Assembly: GCA_025846845.1 (NCBI GenBank)
Contig: JAOYTL010000001.1
Location: 806,001 to 870,000 of the forward strand
DNA length: 64,000 nt
Origin: Alloboseaceae bacterium BT-24-1
GTDB lineage: Bacteria > Pseudomonadota > Alphaproteobacteria > Rhizobiales > Beijerinckiaceae
Reading direction: 5' to 3'
Part shown: piece after piece, positions 25,287 to 34,328 of the stretch
How positions within the stretch are numbered: position 1 is the first letter of the stretch
Layout: every line of letters starts with the position of its first letter
Made by a program: the position numbers and the translations under genes
The notes under the pieces: generated by a model
The model's input: only the letters and a program-made list of their open reading frames with translations
Databases searched by the model: none
What the model was told of the DNA's origin: nothing

Positions 25287-26764
25287 TCGATGCCGAGCTT
25301 CTTCTTCAGGATCTCGTTCAGCGCCTGCGGATTGGCCTTGCCGCCCGAGGCCTTCATCGCCTGGCCGACGAACCAGCCGAGCATGGTCGGCTTGGCCTTG
25401 ACCTGCTCGACCTTGTCCGGATTGGCCGCGATGATCTCGTCGACCGCCTTCTCGATCGCGCCGGTGTCGGTGACCTGCTTCATGCCGCGGGTCTCGACGA
25501 TCTCGCGCGGGTCGCCGCCTTCGGTCCAGAGTATCTCGAACAGGTCCTTGGCGATCTTGCCGGAGATCACGCCCTCGCCGATCAGGTCGACCAGGCCGCC
25601 GAGCTGCGCGGCCGAGACCGGCGAGGCCAAGACGTCCTTGCCTTCCTTGTTGAGGCGGCCGAACAGCTCGTTGATCACCCAGTTGGCGGCAGCCTTGCCG
25701 TCGCGCCCCTTCGCCACCGCCTCGAAATAATCGGCCTGCTCACGCTCGGCGACGAGAACCGAGGCGTCATAGGGCGAGAGTCCATACTGCGCGATGAAGC
25801 GCTCCTTCTTGGCGTCCGGCAGCTCGGGCAGATGCGCCTTCAGCTCGGCGACGAAGGCATCGTCGAATTCGAGCGGCAGCAGGTCGGGGTCCGGGAAGTA
25901 GCGATAGTCGTGCGCCTCCTCCTTGGAGCGCAGCGAACGGGTCTCGCCCTTGCCGGGATCGTAGAGCCGCGTCTCCTGGTCGATCGTGCCGCCATCCTCG
26001 ATGATGCCGATCTGGCGGCGGGCCTCGACCTCGATCGCCTGGCCGATGAAGCGGATCGAGTTGACGTTCTTGATTTCGCAGCGCGTCCCCAGCGGCGCGC
26101 CCGGCTTGCGGACGGAGACGTTGACGTCGGCACGCAGGTTGCCCTTCTCCATGTCGCCGTCGCAGGAGCCGATATAGCGCAGGATGGTGCGCAGCTTGGA
26201 GACATAGGCCTTGGCCTCGTCGGCCGAGCGCAGATCAGGCTTGGAGACGATCTCCATCAGCGCGACGCCCGAGCGGTTGAGGTCGACGAAGCTCATGGTC
26301 GGGTGCTGGTCGTGCATCGACTTGCCCGCATCCTGCTCGAGATGCAGGCGCTCGATGCCGACGCTGATCTGCTCGGTCGGCGAAAGATCGACCGCGATCA
26401 CCCCCTCACCCACGATCGGGTGCTTGAACTGGCTGATCTGGTAGCCCTGCGGCAGATCGGGGTAGAAATAATTCTTGCGGTCGAAGACCGAGCGCTTGTT
26501 GATCGCGGCGTTGAGGCCGAGCCCGGTGCGGACCGCCTGGCGCACGCACTCCTCGTTGATCACCGGCAGCATCCCCGGCATCGCCGCATCGACCAGGCTG
26601 ACATGGGCGTTCGGCTCTCCACCGAAGGCGGTCGAGGAACCGGAGAACAGCTTGGCGTTCGAGGTCACCTGCGCGTGGATCTCGAGGCCGATCACGATCT
26701 CCCAGTCGCCGGTCGCGCCCTTGATCAGCTTCTTGGGGTCGGCGGGGCGGACATGCGCATTCAT
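25283..26764 (-). CDS. gatB: Asp-tRNA(Asn)/Glu-tRNA(Gln) amidotransferase subunit B
   Basis: The tRNA-binding kinase subunit of GatCAB, which amidates mischarged Asp-tRNA or Glu-tRNA. It has 493 residues with the classic IVIGLEIHAQVTSNAKLFSG opening, the KNYFYPDLPQGYQISQ and NRSGVALMEIVSKPDL blocks in the catalytic cradle, and the helical plus YqeY C-terminal tail ending LNEILKKKLGIE. gatA and gatC are not in the window. It heads a run with two GNAT genes and an orphan gene. Confidence 0.97.
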   Translation of the reverse strand: MNAHVRPADPKKLIKGATGDWEIVIGLEIHAQVTSNAKLFSGSSTAFGGEPNAHVSLVDAAMPGMLPVINEECVRQAVRTGLGLNAAINKRSVFDRKNYFYPDLPQGYQISQFKHPIVGEGVIAVDLSPTEQISVGIERLHLEQDAGKSMHDQHPTMSFVDLNRSGVALMEIVSKPDLRSADEAKAYVSKLRTILRYIGSCDGDMEKGNLRADVNVSVRKPGAPLGTRCEIKNVNSIRFIGQAIEVEARRQIGIIEDGGTIDQETRLYDPGKGETRSLRSKEEAHDYRYFPDPDLLPLEFDDAFVAELKAHLPELPDAKKERFIAQYGLSPYDASVLVAEREQADYFEAVAKGRDGKAAANWVINELFGRLNKEGKDVLASPVSAAQLGGLVDLIGEGVISGKIAKDLFEILWTEGGDPREIVETRGMKQVTDTGAIEKAVDEIIAANPDKVEQVKAKPTMLGWFVGQAMKASGGKANPQALNEILKKKLGIE

Positions 26765-26911
26765 GAGATGACTTCCACGAGGTGTTGCTACTGACGCAGG
26801 CGCGCGCGTCCCTCAGGTAGAGCTTCGGCCCGCCGCCATCAAGCATCCGTTGCCCGGCTTTACGCGCGCCCGAAGCGGCAACGACAGGTGGCAGATGAAA
26901 ATAGCGTCAAA

Positions 26912-26937
26912 ATTGTCGAGTGAAGAAACTTGACAAT
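26912..26937. promoter_or_regulatory. inverted repeat over the RND operon promoter
   Basis: ATTGTCGAGT pairs with ACTTGACAAT across six bases (9 of 10 positions). Its right arm contains a TTGACA -35 element at 26930-26935; a weak -10-like GTTGTT sits 17 bases on. A repressor bound here would block the RND efflux genes. Confidence 0.5.
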
Positions 26938-27015
26938 CGTCAGTCCGATGGAGTTGTTGCGCAACTGGCCGGAAACCGTGAAGGTTGCGCCGCGCCCGCA
27001 TTTTCGGAGTTTCAC

Positions 27016-28149
27016 ATGATCCGCCGCTCCAGCCGGGCCATCGCCGCCCTGGCGGTCCTGCTTCCGGCCCTGTCCGCCGAGGCGCTCGCTCAAGGCGCGC
27101 CGCCGGCTCCGCCGGTCACTGTCGCCACGCCGCTCGCCAAGCGCGTCACCAATTGGGACGAGTTCACCGGCCGGTTCGAGGCCAGCGAACAGGTCGAGGT
27201 CCGGGCCCGCGTTTCCGGCTTCCTCGATTCGGTCCATTTCCGTGACGGCGACCTGGTCAAGGCCGGCGACCTGCTGTTCACGATCGATCAGCGACCGTAC
27301 AAGCTCGCCGTCGATGCCTCGCGGGCTGAAGTCGCGCGTGCCAAGGCGCAGGTCGACCTCAACCAGAACGAGGTCGAGCGCGCCGAAGCGCTGACGCAGA
27401 ACCGCACGATCACCGCCCGCGACATCGACCAGCGCCGCGCCAACCTCAACGGCGCGATCGCCAGCCAGCAGGCCGCTGAAGCCAATCTGAAGACGGCCGA
27501 GCTCAATCTCGAGTGGACGCAGGTGCGCGCGCCGCTCGCCGGCCGTGTCTCGAACAAGCGGGTCGACCAGGGCAACCTGATCGCCGGCGGCCAGTCGGGC
27601 GCGACGCTGTTGACCACGATCGTCGCGGTCGATCCGATCAAGTTCGTCTTCGACACCTCCGAGGCCGACTACCTGCGCTATGCGAAGTCGCAGGATCTGC
27701 GGAAGCCCGGCACGCCGGTACGCGTGCGGCTGTCGAGCGAGACCAAATGGGACCGTGAAGGCAAGATCGACTTCGTCGACAACGCGCTCAATGCCCGTTC
27801 GGCGACGATCCGCACCCGCGCCGTCTTCCCGAATTCCGACGGGCAGCTGACGCCGGGAACCTTCGGGCGCCTGCGGCTCTTCGCCGGCGAAGGCGACGCG
27901 TTGCTGGTGCCGGACGCCGTCATCGTCTCCGACCAGGCCAACAAGATCGTGCTGACGGTCGGTGCCGACAACAAGGTGGTGCCGAAGCCGGTTCAGCTCG
28001 GCGCGATCAGCGACGGGCTGCGCGTCATCACGAGCGGCCTCACCGCGAGCGACAAGGTGATCGTCAACGGCATCGCCAATCCGATGGTGCGGCCGGGCGT
28101 CGCGGTGACGCCGCAGCCGACCGAGATCAAGGCCGCCGCCGCCAACTGA
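27016..28149 (+). CDS. RND efflux periplasmic adaptor
   Basis: The membrane fusion protein of a tripartite efflux pump, 377 residues. Residues 1-25 are a Sec signal. The biotinyl-lipoyl half motifs appear as VEVRARVSGFLDSVHFRDGD and later WTQVRAPLAGRVSNKRVDQG, flanking a long alpha-helical hairpin (DASRAEVARAKAQVDLNQNE). The beta-barrel and membrane-proximal domains follow. GGAG before the ATG at 27016 fixes the start. It is followed 73 bases later by the RND pump, as in MexE/MexF-type operons. No outer membrane channel or local regulator gene is present. Confidence 0.93.
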   Translation: MIRRSSRAIAALAVLLPALSAEALAQGAPPAPPVTVATPLAKRVTNWDEFTGRFEASEQVEVRARVSGFLDSVHFRDGDLVKAGDLLFTIDQRPYKLAVDASRAEVARAKAQVDLNQNEVERAEALTQNRTITARDIDQRRANLNGAIASQQAAEANLKTAELNLEWTQVRAPLAGRVSNKRVDQGNLIAGGQSGATLLTTIVAVDPIKFVFDTSEADYLRYAKSQDLRKPGTPVRVRLSSETKWDREGKIDFVDNALNARSATIRTRAVFPNSDGQLTPGTFGRLRLFAGEGDALLVPDAVIVSDQANKIVLTVGADNKVVPKPVQLGAISDGLRVITSGLTASDKVIVNGIANPMVRPGVAVTPQPTEIKAAAAN

Positions 28150-28222
28150 AGGCCTCGATAGGCCGCTTCAAGAGTGGACGGTATATCCCGTCCGCCCTGC
28201 CCTCTTTGGCCAGGACCAAAGC

Positions 28223-31200
28223 ATGTTCCGCTTCGCCCATTTCTTCATCGACCGACCGATCTTCGCGACCGTGCTCTCGGTGCTGCTGACGATCGCCGGC
28301 GCCATCACGCTCCGCACCCTGCCGATCGCGGAATATCCCGAGATCGCGCCGCCGACCGTCACGATCACCGCCAACTATCCGGGCGCCTCGGCGGAGGTCG
28401 TCGCCTCGACGGTCGCCGCGCCGATCGAGCAGGAGGTCAACGGCGTCGACGACATGCTCTACATCTCGTCGCAGTCGACCGGCGACGGGCGCGTCACGAT
28501 CAACGTCGTCTTCAAGGCCGGCACCGACGTCGACCAGGCCCAGGTTCTCGTGCAGAACCGCGTCTCGGCCGCCGAGCCGCGCCTGCCGCAGGAAGTGCGC
28601 ACGCTCGGCCTGCAGGTCCGCAAGGCCTCGCCGGACTTCCTGATGGTCATCCACATGCTGTCGCCCGACGGCTCGCGTGACCAGCAATACGTCTCGAACT
28701 ACACCACGCTCAACGTCAAGGACGTGCTGACCCGCGTCGAGGGCGTCGGCGACGTCCAGGTCTTCGGCGCACGCGACTATTCGATGCGCGTCTGGCTCGA
28801 TCCGGCCAAGGTCGCGGCGCGCAACCTGACCGCGGGCGACGTCGTCGCCGCGATCCGCGCCGCCAACATCCAGGTCGCGGCCGGCGCGATCAACCAGCCG
28901 CCGGCGACGTCGGACGGGGCGTTCCAGCTCTCGGTCAACACGCTCGGCCGCCTGACCAGCATCGACGAGTTCTACAACATCGTCGTCCGCTCGGACGCGG
29001 ATGGCGGCACGATCCGTGTCCGCGACGTCGCCCGCGTCGAGCTCGGCGCGCAGGACTATCTCTCCAATTCCTATCTCGACAACAAGGAAGCCGTCGCGAT
29101 CGGTGTCTTCCAACGCCCGGGCACGAACGCGCTCGCGGCCTCGGAGGCCCTCATCAAGACGATGCAGGAGCTCTCGAAGAACTTCCCGGCCGGCGTCGAG
29201 CACACCATCGTCTACAACCCGACGGAGTTCATCAGGGAATCGGTCTCGGCCGTGGTCACGACGCTGCTCGAGGCGATCGTGCTCGTCGTGATCGTCGTGA
29301 TCCTGTTCCTGCAGACCTGGCGCGCCGCGATCATCCCGATCATCGCGATCCCGGTCTCGCTGGTCGGCACATTCCTGATCATGAGCGCGGTCGGGATCTC
29401 CTTCAACACGATCTCGCTGCTGGCACTCGTGCTCGCGATCGGCATCGTCGTCGACGATGCGATCGTCGTCGTCGAGAACGTCGAGCGCTACCTCGCGCAA
29501 GGCATGAGCGCTGTCGATGCGGCGCACAAGACCATGGACGAGGTCGGCGGCGCCCTGCTGGCGATCGCGCTCGTGCTCTGCGCCGTGTTCATCCCGACAG
29601 CGTTCATCACCGGCCTGCAGGGAACCTTCTACCAGCAGTTCGCGGTGACGATCGCAGCCTCGACGGCGATCTCCTGCTTCGTCTCGCTGACCCTGTCGCC
29701 GGCCCTGGCGGCGATCCTCCTGAAGCCGCACAGCCATGAGGAGCCGAAGGGTTTCCTCGCGACCCTCAGCGCGCCGCTGCGCTGGTTCTTCAAGTACTTC
29801 AACAAGGGCTTCGACTGGCTCTCGCGCGCCTACGGTGCATTGACTTCGCGCCTGATCCGCTTCGGCGTCGTGATGCTGCTGATCTATGCCGCGCTGATCG
29901 CTGTCGCAGGCAATCGCCTGGCTGCGATTCCGACCGGGCTGGTGCCACAGCTCGACCGCGGCTACTTCATCGCCGTCTTCCAGTTGCCGCCGGGCTCCTC
30001 GTTGCCGCGGACCGACGCGGTCATCCGCAAGGCGACCGACATCTTGCTGTCGCGCCCGGGTGTTGCCCATGCCGTCGCCTTCGCGGGCCTCGACGGTGCG
30101 ACCTTCACGCTGGCGCCCAATGCCGGCGTTGCCTTCGTCACCCTCACCGACTTCAAGGAGAGGGCCAAGCAGGGTCTCACCACCCAGGGCATCCTCAACG
30201 ACCTGCGCACGCAGCTGTTCTCGATCGGCGAGGCTTTCGCGCTGATCATCGAGCCCCCGGCAGTTCCCGGCATCGGCAATGGCGGCGGTCTCAAGGGCTA
30301 TGTCCAGGATCGCGGCGGCAAGGGCCTGGCGGCGCTGGAAGGCGCGACCTGGGCCGTGGCCGGAACGGCGGGCCAGACGCCCGGCATCCAGCAGCCCTTC
30401 ACGCTGTTCTCGACCAAGACGCCGCAGATCTACGCCGATATCGACCGGACCAAGGCCGAGATGCTTGGCGTCCCGGTGACACGCGTGTTCGAGACGTTGT
30501 CGATCTATATGGGCTCGGCCTATGTCAACGACTTCAACATCCTCGGCCGTACCTTCCGCGTGACGGCGCAGGCCGACAACCCCCAGCGGCTCGACATCCG
30601 CGACGTCGCCGACCTGAAGACACGCAATGCCGATGGCGAGATGGTGCCGATAGGTTCGGTCGCGACCTTCGCCGACACGACCGGCGCCTATCGCGTGCCG
30701 CGCTACAATCTCTATCCGGCAGCCGAGGTGCAGATGTCGATGGCGCGCGGCTACTCGACCGGCCAGGGCATCGCGGCGGTGGAGAAGATCGCGAGCCAGG
30801 TCCTGCCGGCCGGTTTCGGCTTCGAATGGACCGAGATCGCGCTGCAGGAGAAGCTCGCCGGCAACACCGCGATCATCGCCTTCGGTCTCGCCGTCGTCTT
30901 CGTCTTCCTGCTGCTGGCGGCGCTGTACGAGAGCTGGACCTTGCCGCTGGCGGTCATCCTGATCGTGCCGATGTGTATCCTCGCGGCGATGATCGGCGTC
31001 GGCTACAAGGACTTCGACCGCAACGTGCTGGTCGACATCGGCCTCGTCGTGCTCGTCGGTCTCGCAGCGAAGAACGCGATCCTGATCGTCGAGTTCGCCA
31101 AGCAGGCGGAGGACGAGGGCATGAGCCGGCGTGATGCCGCGATCGCGGCGGCACGGACCCGGTTGCGGCCGATCCTGATGACCTCGCTCGCCTTCATCCT

Positions 31201-31408
31201 TGGCGTGCTGCCGCTGACGATCTCGATCGGCGCCGGCGCCGAGATGCGCCAGGTGCTCGGCATCGCGGTGTTCTCGGGCATGATCGGCGTCACCGCCTTC
31301 GGCCTGCTGTTCACCCCGGTGTTCTACGTCGTGGTGCGCTGGCTCGCCTCGCTCGGCAGCAAGAAGAAGCCGGTGGAGCCGAAGCAGGCCACGCCGCAAG
31401 CGCACTAA
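28223..31408 (+). CDS. RND multidrug efflux transporter, HAE1 type
   Basis: The inner membrane proton-driven pump, 1061 residues, in the expected AcrB/MexF range. It starts MFRFAHFFIDRPIFATVLSV, has twelve membrane segments, two large periplasmic loops, and the conserved charged pair in TM4 (LAIGIVVDDAIVVVENVER, about residue 410). The C-terminal half repeats the pattern with GLAAKNAILIVEFAKQAEDE. With the adaptor it would expel toxic compounds from the periplasm or membrane. The long reverse-strand frame on the same bases is a shadow. Confidence 0.96.
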   Translation: MFRFAHFFIDRPIFATVLSVLLTIAGAITLRTLPIAEYPEIAPPTVTITANYPGASAEVVASTVAAPIEQEVNGVDDMLYISSQSTGDGRVTINVVFKAGTDVDQAQVLVQNRVSAAEPRLPQEVRTLGLQVRKASPDFLMVIHMLSPDGSRDQQYVSNYTTLNVKDVLTRVEGVGDVQVFGARDYSMRVWLDPAKVAARNLTAGDVVAAIRAANIQVAAGAINQPPATSDGAFQLSVNTLGRLTSIDEFYNIVVRSDADGGTIRVRDVARVELGAQDYLSNSYLDNKEAVAIGVFQRPGTNALAASEALIKTMQELSKNFPAGVEHTIVYNPTEFIRESVSAVVTTLLEAIVLVVIVVILFLQTWRAAIIPIIAIPVSLVGTFLIMSAVGISFNTISLLALVLAIGIVVDDAIVVVENVERYLAQGMSAVDAAHKTMDEVGGALLAIALVLCAVFIPTAFITGLQGTFYQQFAVTIAASTAISCFVSLTLSPALAAILLKPHSHEEPKGFLATLSAPLRWFFKYFNKGFDWLSRAYGALTSRLIRFGVVMLLIYAALIAVAGNRLAAIPTGLVPQLDRGYFIAVFQLPPGSSLPRTDAVIRKATDILLSRPGVAHAVAFAGLDGATFTLAPNAGVAFVTLTDFKERAKQGLTTQGILNDLRTQLFSIGEAFALIIEPPAVPGIGNGGGLKGYVQDRGGKGLAALEGATWAVAGTAGQTPGIQQPFTLFSTKTPQIYADIDRTKAEMLGVPVTRVFETLSIYMGSAYVNDFNILGRTFRVTAQADNPQRLDIRDVADLKTRNADGEMVPIGSVATFADTTGAYRVPRYNLYPAAEVQMSMARGYSTGQGIAAVEKIASQVLPAGFGFEWTEIALQEKLAGNTAIIAFGLAVVFVFLLLAALYESWTLPLAVILIVPMCILAAMIGVGYKDFDRNVLVDIGLVVLVGLAAKNAILIVEFAKQAEDEGMSRRDAAIAAARTRLRPILMTSLAFILGVLPLTISIGAGAEMRQVLGIAVFSGMIGVTAFGLLFTPVFYVVVRWLASLGSKKKPVEPKQATPQAH

Positions 31409-31423
31409 GCCGAAGTTCGGGCA

Positions 31424-32119
31424 ATGATGATGACCCTCACCATCCTGATCGGCGTGGTGGGGGTCATCGCTTGTTTCGGCGGCTACAAGGTCTGGATAGA
31501 CGAACAGCGCCTGCGCCGGGCGGAGTTCATCCGACGTTATCGCTGGCCGCGCGGCCTGCTCGACAAGCTCGCGGCCCATCATGAGGGCTTCACGCGCAAG
31601 GAGACCGCCCTGGTTTCCGAAGGTCTCCGGCAGTTCTTCCTGGCCTATCTCAACTCGGGACTGCGCGACGTCGCGATGCCGTCGCAGGTCGCGGACGATC
31701 TCTGGCACGAGTTCATCCTTTACACCCGCGACTATGGCCGGTTCTGCAATCAGGCCTTCGGGCGCTTCCTCCATCACACGCCGGCGGTCGCCCTGCGCGA
31801 GGACGCGCCGCGCGACAACTCGGCTCTGCGCCGCGTCTGGTTGCAGTGCTGCCAGGGTGAAAACATCGACCCGGAGCGGCCGACCCGGCTGCCACTGCTT
31901 TTCGCCCTCGATGCCAAGCTCAAGATCGCCAACGGCTTCGTCTACGTCCCGGATTGCGAGGAACTACGTCGCAGCGGCGATCGCGGAACCCAATGTGCGG
32001 GAGATTTTGCGCATCAATCCTCCAGCTGCAGTGGCGGTGGTGGCGGATGCAGCAGCAACGACAGCTCCGATAGCGGCGGGGGCGACGGCGGTGGTTGCGG
32101 CGGAGGCGGCGGCGACTGA
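31424..32119 (+). CDS. membrane-anchored GRDP-like protein with Cys/Gly-rich tail
   Basis: A 231-residue protein. A membrane helix covers residues 5-24. The core has DDLWHEFILYTRDYGRFCNQ followed by AFGRFLHHTP (about residues 90-120), matching the PF07173-like glycine-rich-domain protein core. The last 33 residues form a low-complexity tail of Ser, Gly, Asp and Cys with four cysteines. Such C/G tails occur at the ends of several membrane proteins of unknown function. The function is unknown; a metal or thiol role for the tail is only a guess. It begins 15 bases after the RND gene and is convergent with the beta-helix gene. Confidence 0.65.
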   Translation: MMMTLTILIGVVGVIACFGGYKVWIDEQRLRRAEFIRRYRWPRGLLDKLAAHHEGFTRKETALVSEGLRQFFLAYLNSGLRDVAMPSQVADDLWHEFILYTRDYGRFCNQAFGRFLHHTPAVALREDAPRDNSALRRVWLQCCQGENIDPERPTRLPLLFALDAKLKIANGFVYVPDCEELRRSGDRGTQCAGDFAHQSSSCSGGGGGCSSNDSSDSGGGDGGGCGGGGGD

Positions 32120-32127
32120 GCCGCAGC

Positions 32128-32718
32128 TCAATTCTGCTTGATCTTCGAGCCCTTGATCACGACGTCCGAGCTTGCCGTCGCATTGATCTTGCCGCTCGCC
32201 CGGATCGTCACGTCCTTGCCCTTGAGATCGACGGAGCCGTCCTTCTTCAGGTTGAGCTCCGCCGAACCGGCATCGAGCAGGATGCTGTCGGCAGCCTTCA
32301 CCACCAGCGCCTTGCCACTGGCGATCTCGAAATCCTTGCTGCTGTCGATGTCGACGCTGACGGAAGCCGCGACCTCGAAGGCGCGGGTCGACAAACTGAT
32401 CTCGCGGTTGGCGTTCATGGTCAGCGCAGTACCGGCGAAAACGCCGATGCTGGTTCCCGCGGTCGTCCGCATGCCGGCGCCGACATTGACGACATAGGCC
32501 GAGCCGACCGCCGTCCGAAAATTGCTTCCGACCGTCAGTGCGAGCTCGGCACCGACACTGATCGTGCACGTGCCACCGACGGTGATCGACAGCCCCGCTG
32601 GGGCCGTGATGGCGACCGTACCGCCACGCCCGACATTGACCGCCTGCAGCAAGGCTGCGAGTTGCGCTTCGAGCGCGGCGATGCGCCGGTTCAAGGCCTC
32701 GACTTCCGGCGTCGCCAT
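32128..32718 (-). CDS. orphan beta-helix protein with gp5/VgrG-type octad repeats
   Basis: A 196-residue protein. Residues 1-28 form a short coiled coil (VEALNRRIAALEAQLAALL). From residue 47 to 110 there are eight consecutive octads starting V/A-G, such as VGGTCTIS, VGAELALT, VGSNFRTA, VGSAYVVN and VGAGMRTT, as in the triple-stranded needle of T4 gp5 and VgrG. A second set of looser beta repeats (VDLKGKDVTIRASGKINATA) runs to the C-terminus. There is no signal peptide, OB fold, lysozyme or effector domain, and no secretion genes are near. GGGGAC precedes the ATG at 32718. Confidence 0.6.
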   Translation of the reverse strand: MATPEVEALNRRIAALEAQLAALLQAVNVGRGGTVAITAPAGLSITVGGTCTISVGAELALTVGSNFRTAVGSAYVVNVGAGMRTTAGTSIGVFAGTALTMNANREISLSTRAFEVAASVSVDIDSSKDFEIASGKALVVKAADSILLDAGSAELNLKKDGSVDLKGKDVTIRASGKINATASSDVVIKGSKIKQN

Positions 32719-32861
32719 GAGCCCGTCCCCCTTCTTTTTCGCGCAGTCGACATAATCTATCACGAACCGCGGCGGCTCGCGGCGCGACTATCCCTTTGCA
32801 CCACGCAACCAATCCGGCTCCGTCGGCGTATCAGAGCATTGCATCGAGAAGGCCCGATCGA

Positions 32862-34319
32862 GTGACCGCACGCCCTGCCCTGCTCTGGTTCCGCGATGAT
32901 CTGCGCCTGTCCGACAATCCAGCCCTGAGAGCGGCGATCGAACACGGCCCGCTGATCTGCCTCTACATCTTCGACATGTCGGCGGATCGCCGGCCGCTCG
33001 GCGCTGCCGCCAGCTGGTGGCTGTCGCGCTCTCTGACGGCGCTGTCCGAGGCGATCTCGGCGAAGGGTGGCGAATTGCTGATCCTGCGTGGCGATCCGGC
33101 CGAGCTGCTGCCGCGCATCGCGCACGAAGCCGATGTCGGGCGCGTCGCCTGGAACCGCCGTTACGAGGGCGCCGCGATCGAACTCGACAAGGCCCTCAAG
33201 ACTATGCTCAGCGAAGCTGGCGTCGCGGTCGAAAGCTTCAACGCCAATCTACTGAACGAGCCATGGCAGATCGCTACGAAGGCCGACGGGCCGTTCAAGG
33301 TGTTCACGCCCTATTGGCGCGCCGCGCGCGAACGCGGCGAGCCGTCGGCGCCGCTTCCGGCACCGCGCAAGCTGAGCAAGGCGAGCCTGCCGGCGGCGCT
33401 GCGCAAGCAGGCACTTACGGTCGCCGACCTCGCTCTCGAGCCGACCGCGCCCGACTGGGCCAGCGGATTGCGCGAAGCCTGGACGCCCGGCGAGGACGGC
33501 GCGCAAGAGCGGCTCGGCGCGTTCCTCGACGAAACGATCGCCGGCTATCGCGAGGGCCGCGACCGGCCGGACAAGCTTTCGACCTCGCGGCTCTCGCCGC
33601 ATCTGCGCTTCGGCGAGATCAGCCCGCGCCAGATCTGGCATGCGACCCAGGCAGCGCTGGAGACGGGCAAGATGCTGGGCTCAGCGGGGGACGCCGAAAA
33701 ATTCTTCAGCGAGATCGGCTGGCGCGAGTTCTCCTACCACCTGCTGTTCCACAACCCCGACCTCGCGACGGCCAATTTCAACCGTCGCTTCGACGCGATG
33801 TCGTGGGAAAAGGATGAAATCGCCCTGGCGGCCTGGCAGAAAGGGCGGACCGGCTATCCGATCGTCGATGCCGGCATGCGCCAGCTCTGGCAGACCGGCT
33901 GGATGCATAACCGCGTCCGGATGATCGCTGCTTCCTTCCTGATCAAGCATCTTTTGACCGATTGGCGCGTCGGCGAGGCCTGGTTCTGGGACACGCTGGT
34001 CGACGCCGATCCCGCGAACAATCCGGCAAGCTGGCAATGGGTCGCCGGCTCAGGTGCCGATGCCGCCCCCTATTTCCGCATCTTCAACCCGGTGACGCAC
34101 GGCGAGAAATTCGATCCGAAGGGCGTTTACGTCCGGCGCTTCGTCCCAGAACTGGTCGGGCTCGACGACAAGTTCATCCATCGTCCCTGGGACGCACCGG
34201 CGAGCGCTTTAAAACAGGCCGGGATCGTCCTCGACCGGGACTATCCAAAGCCGATCATCGCGCTCGACTTCGGCCGCCGGCGCGCCCTCGACGCCTTTGC
34301 CACCCTTCGTTCGGAATAG
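32862..34319 (+). CDS. phrB: deoxyribodipyrimidine photolyase (class I CPD)
   Basis: Repairs cyclobutane pyrimidine dimers using light. The 485-residue protein opens LLWFRDDLRLSDNPAL (antenna domain) and carries the FAD site motif WMHNRVRMIAASFLIKHLL, then VDADPANNPASWQWVAGSGA and PYFRIFNP. Conserved tryptophans of the electron-transfer chain fall in these stretches. A GTG at 32862 with AGAAGG upstream gives the family length; a TTG at 32796 would add 22 residues. It is followed nine bases after its stop by an AAC(3)-type gene, probably in one transcript. Confidence 0.94.
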   Translation: MTARPALLWFRDDLRLSDNPALRAAIEHGPLICLYIFDMSADRRPLGAAASWWLSRSLTALSEAISAKGGELLILRGDPAELLPRIAHEADVGRVAWNRRYEGAAIELDKALKTMLSEAGVAVESFNANLLNEPWQIATKADGPFKVFTPYWRAARERGEPSAPLPAPRKLSKASLPAALRKQALTVADLALEPTAPDWASGLREAWTPGEDGAQERLGAFLDETIAGYREGRDRPDKLSTSRLSPHLRFGEISPRQIWHATQAALETGKMLGSAGDAEKFFSEIGWREFSYHLLFHNPDLATANFNRRFDAMSWEKDEIALAAWQKGRTGYPIVDAGMRQLWQTGWMHNRVRMIAASFLIKHLLTDWRVGEAWFWDTLVDADPANNPASWQWVAGSGADAAPYFRIFNPVTHGEKFDPKGVYVRRFVPELVGLDDKFIHRPWDAPASALKQAGIVLDRDYPKPIIALDFGRRRALDAFATLRSE

Positions 34320-34328
34320 CCTGCCACC

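Noticed and set aside
28127..31777. A 1216-codon reverse-strand frame over the RND genes
   Set aside because: It is the antisense shadow of the RND pump, made open by high-GC codon bias, and has no recognisable domains.
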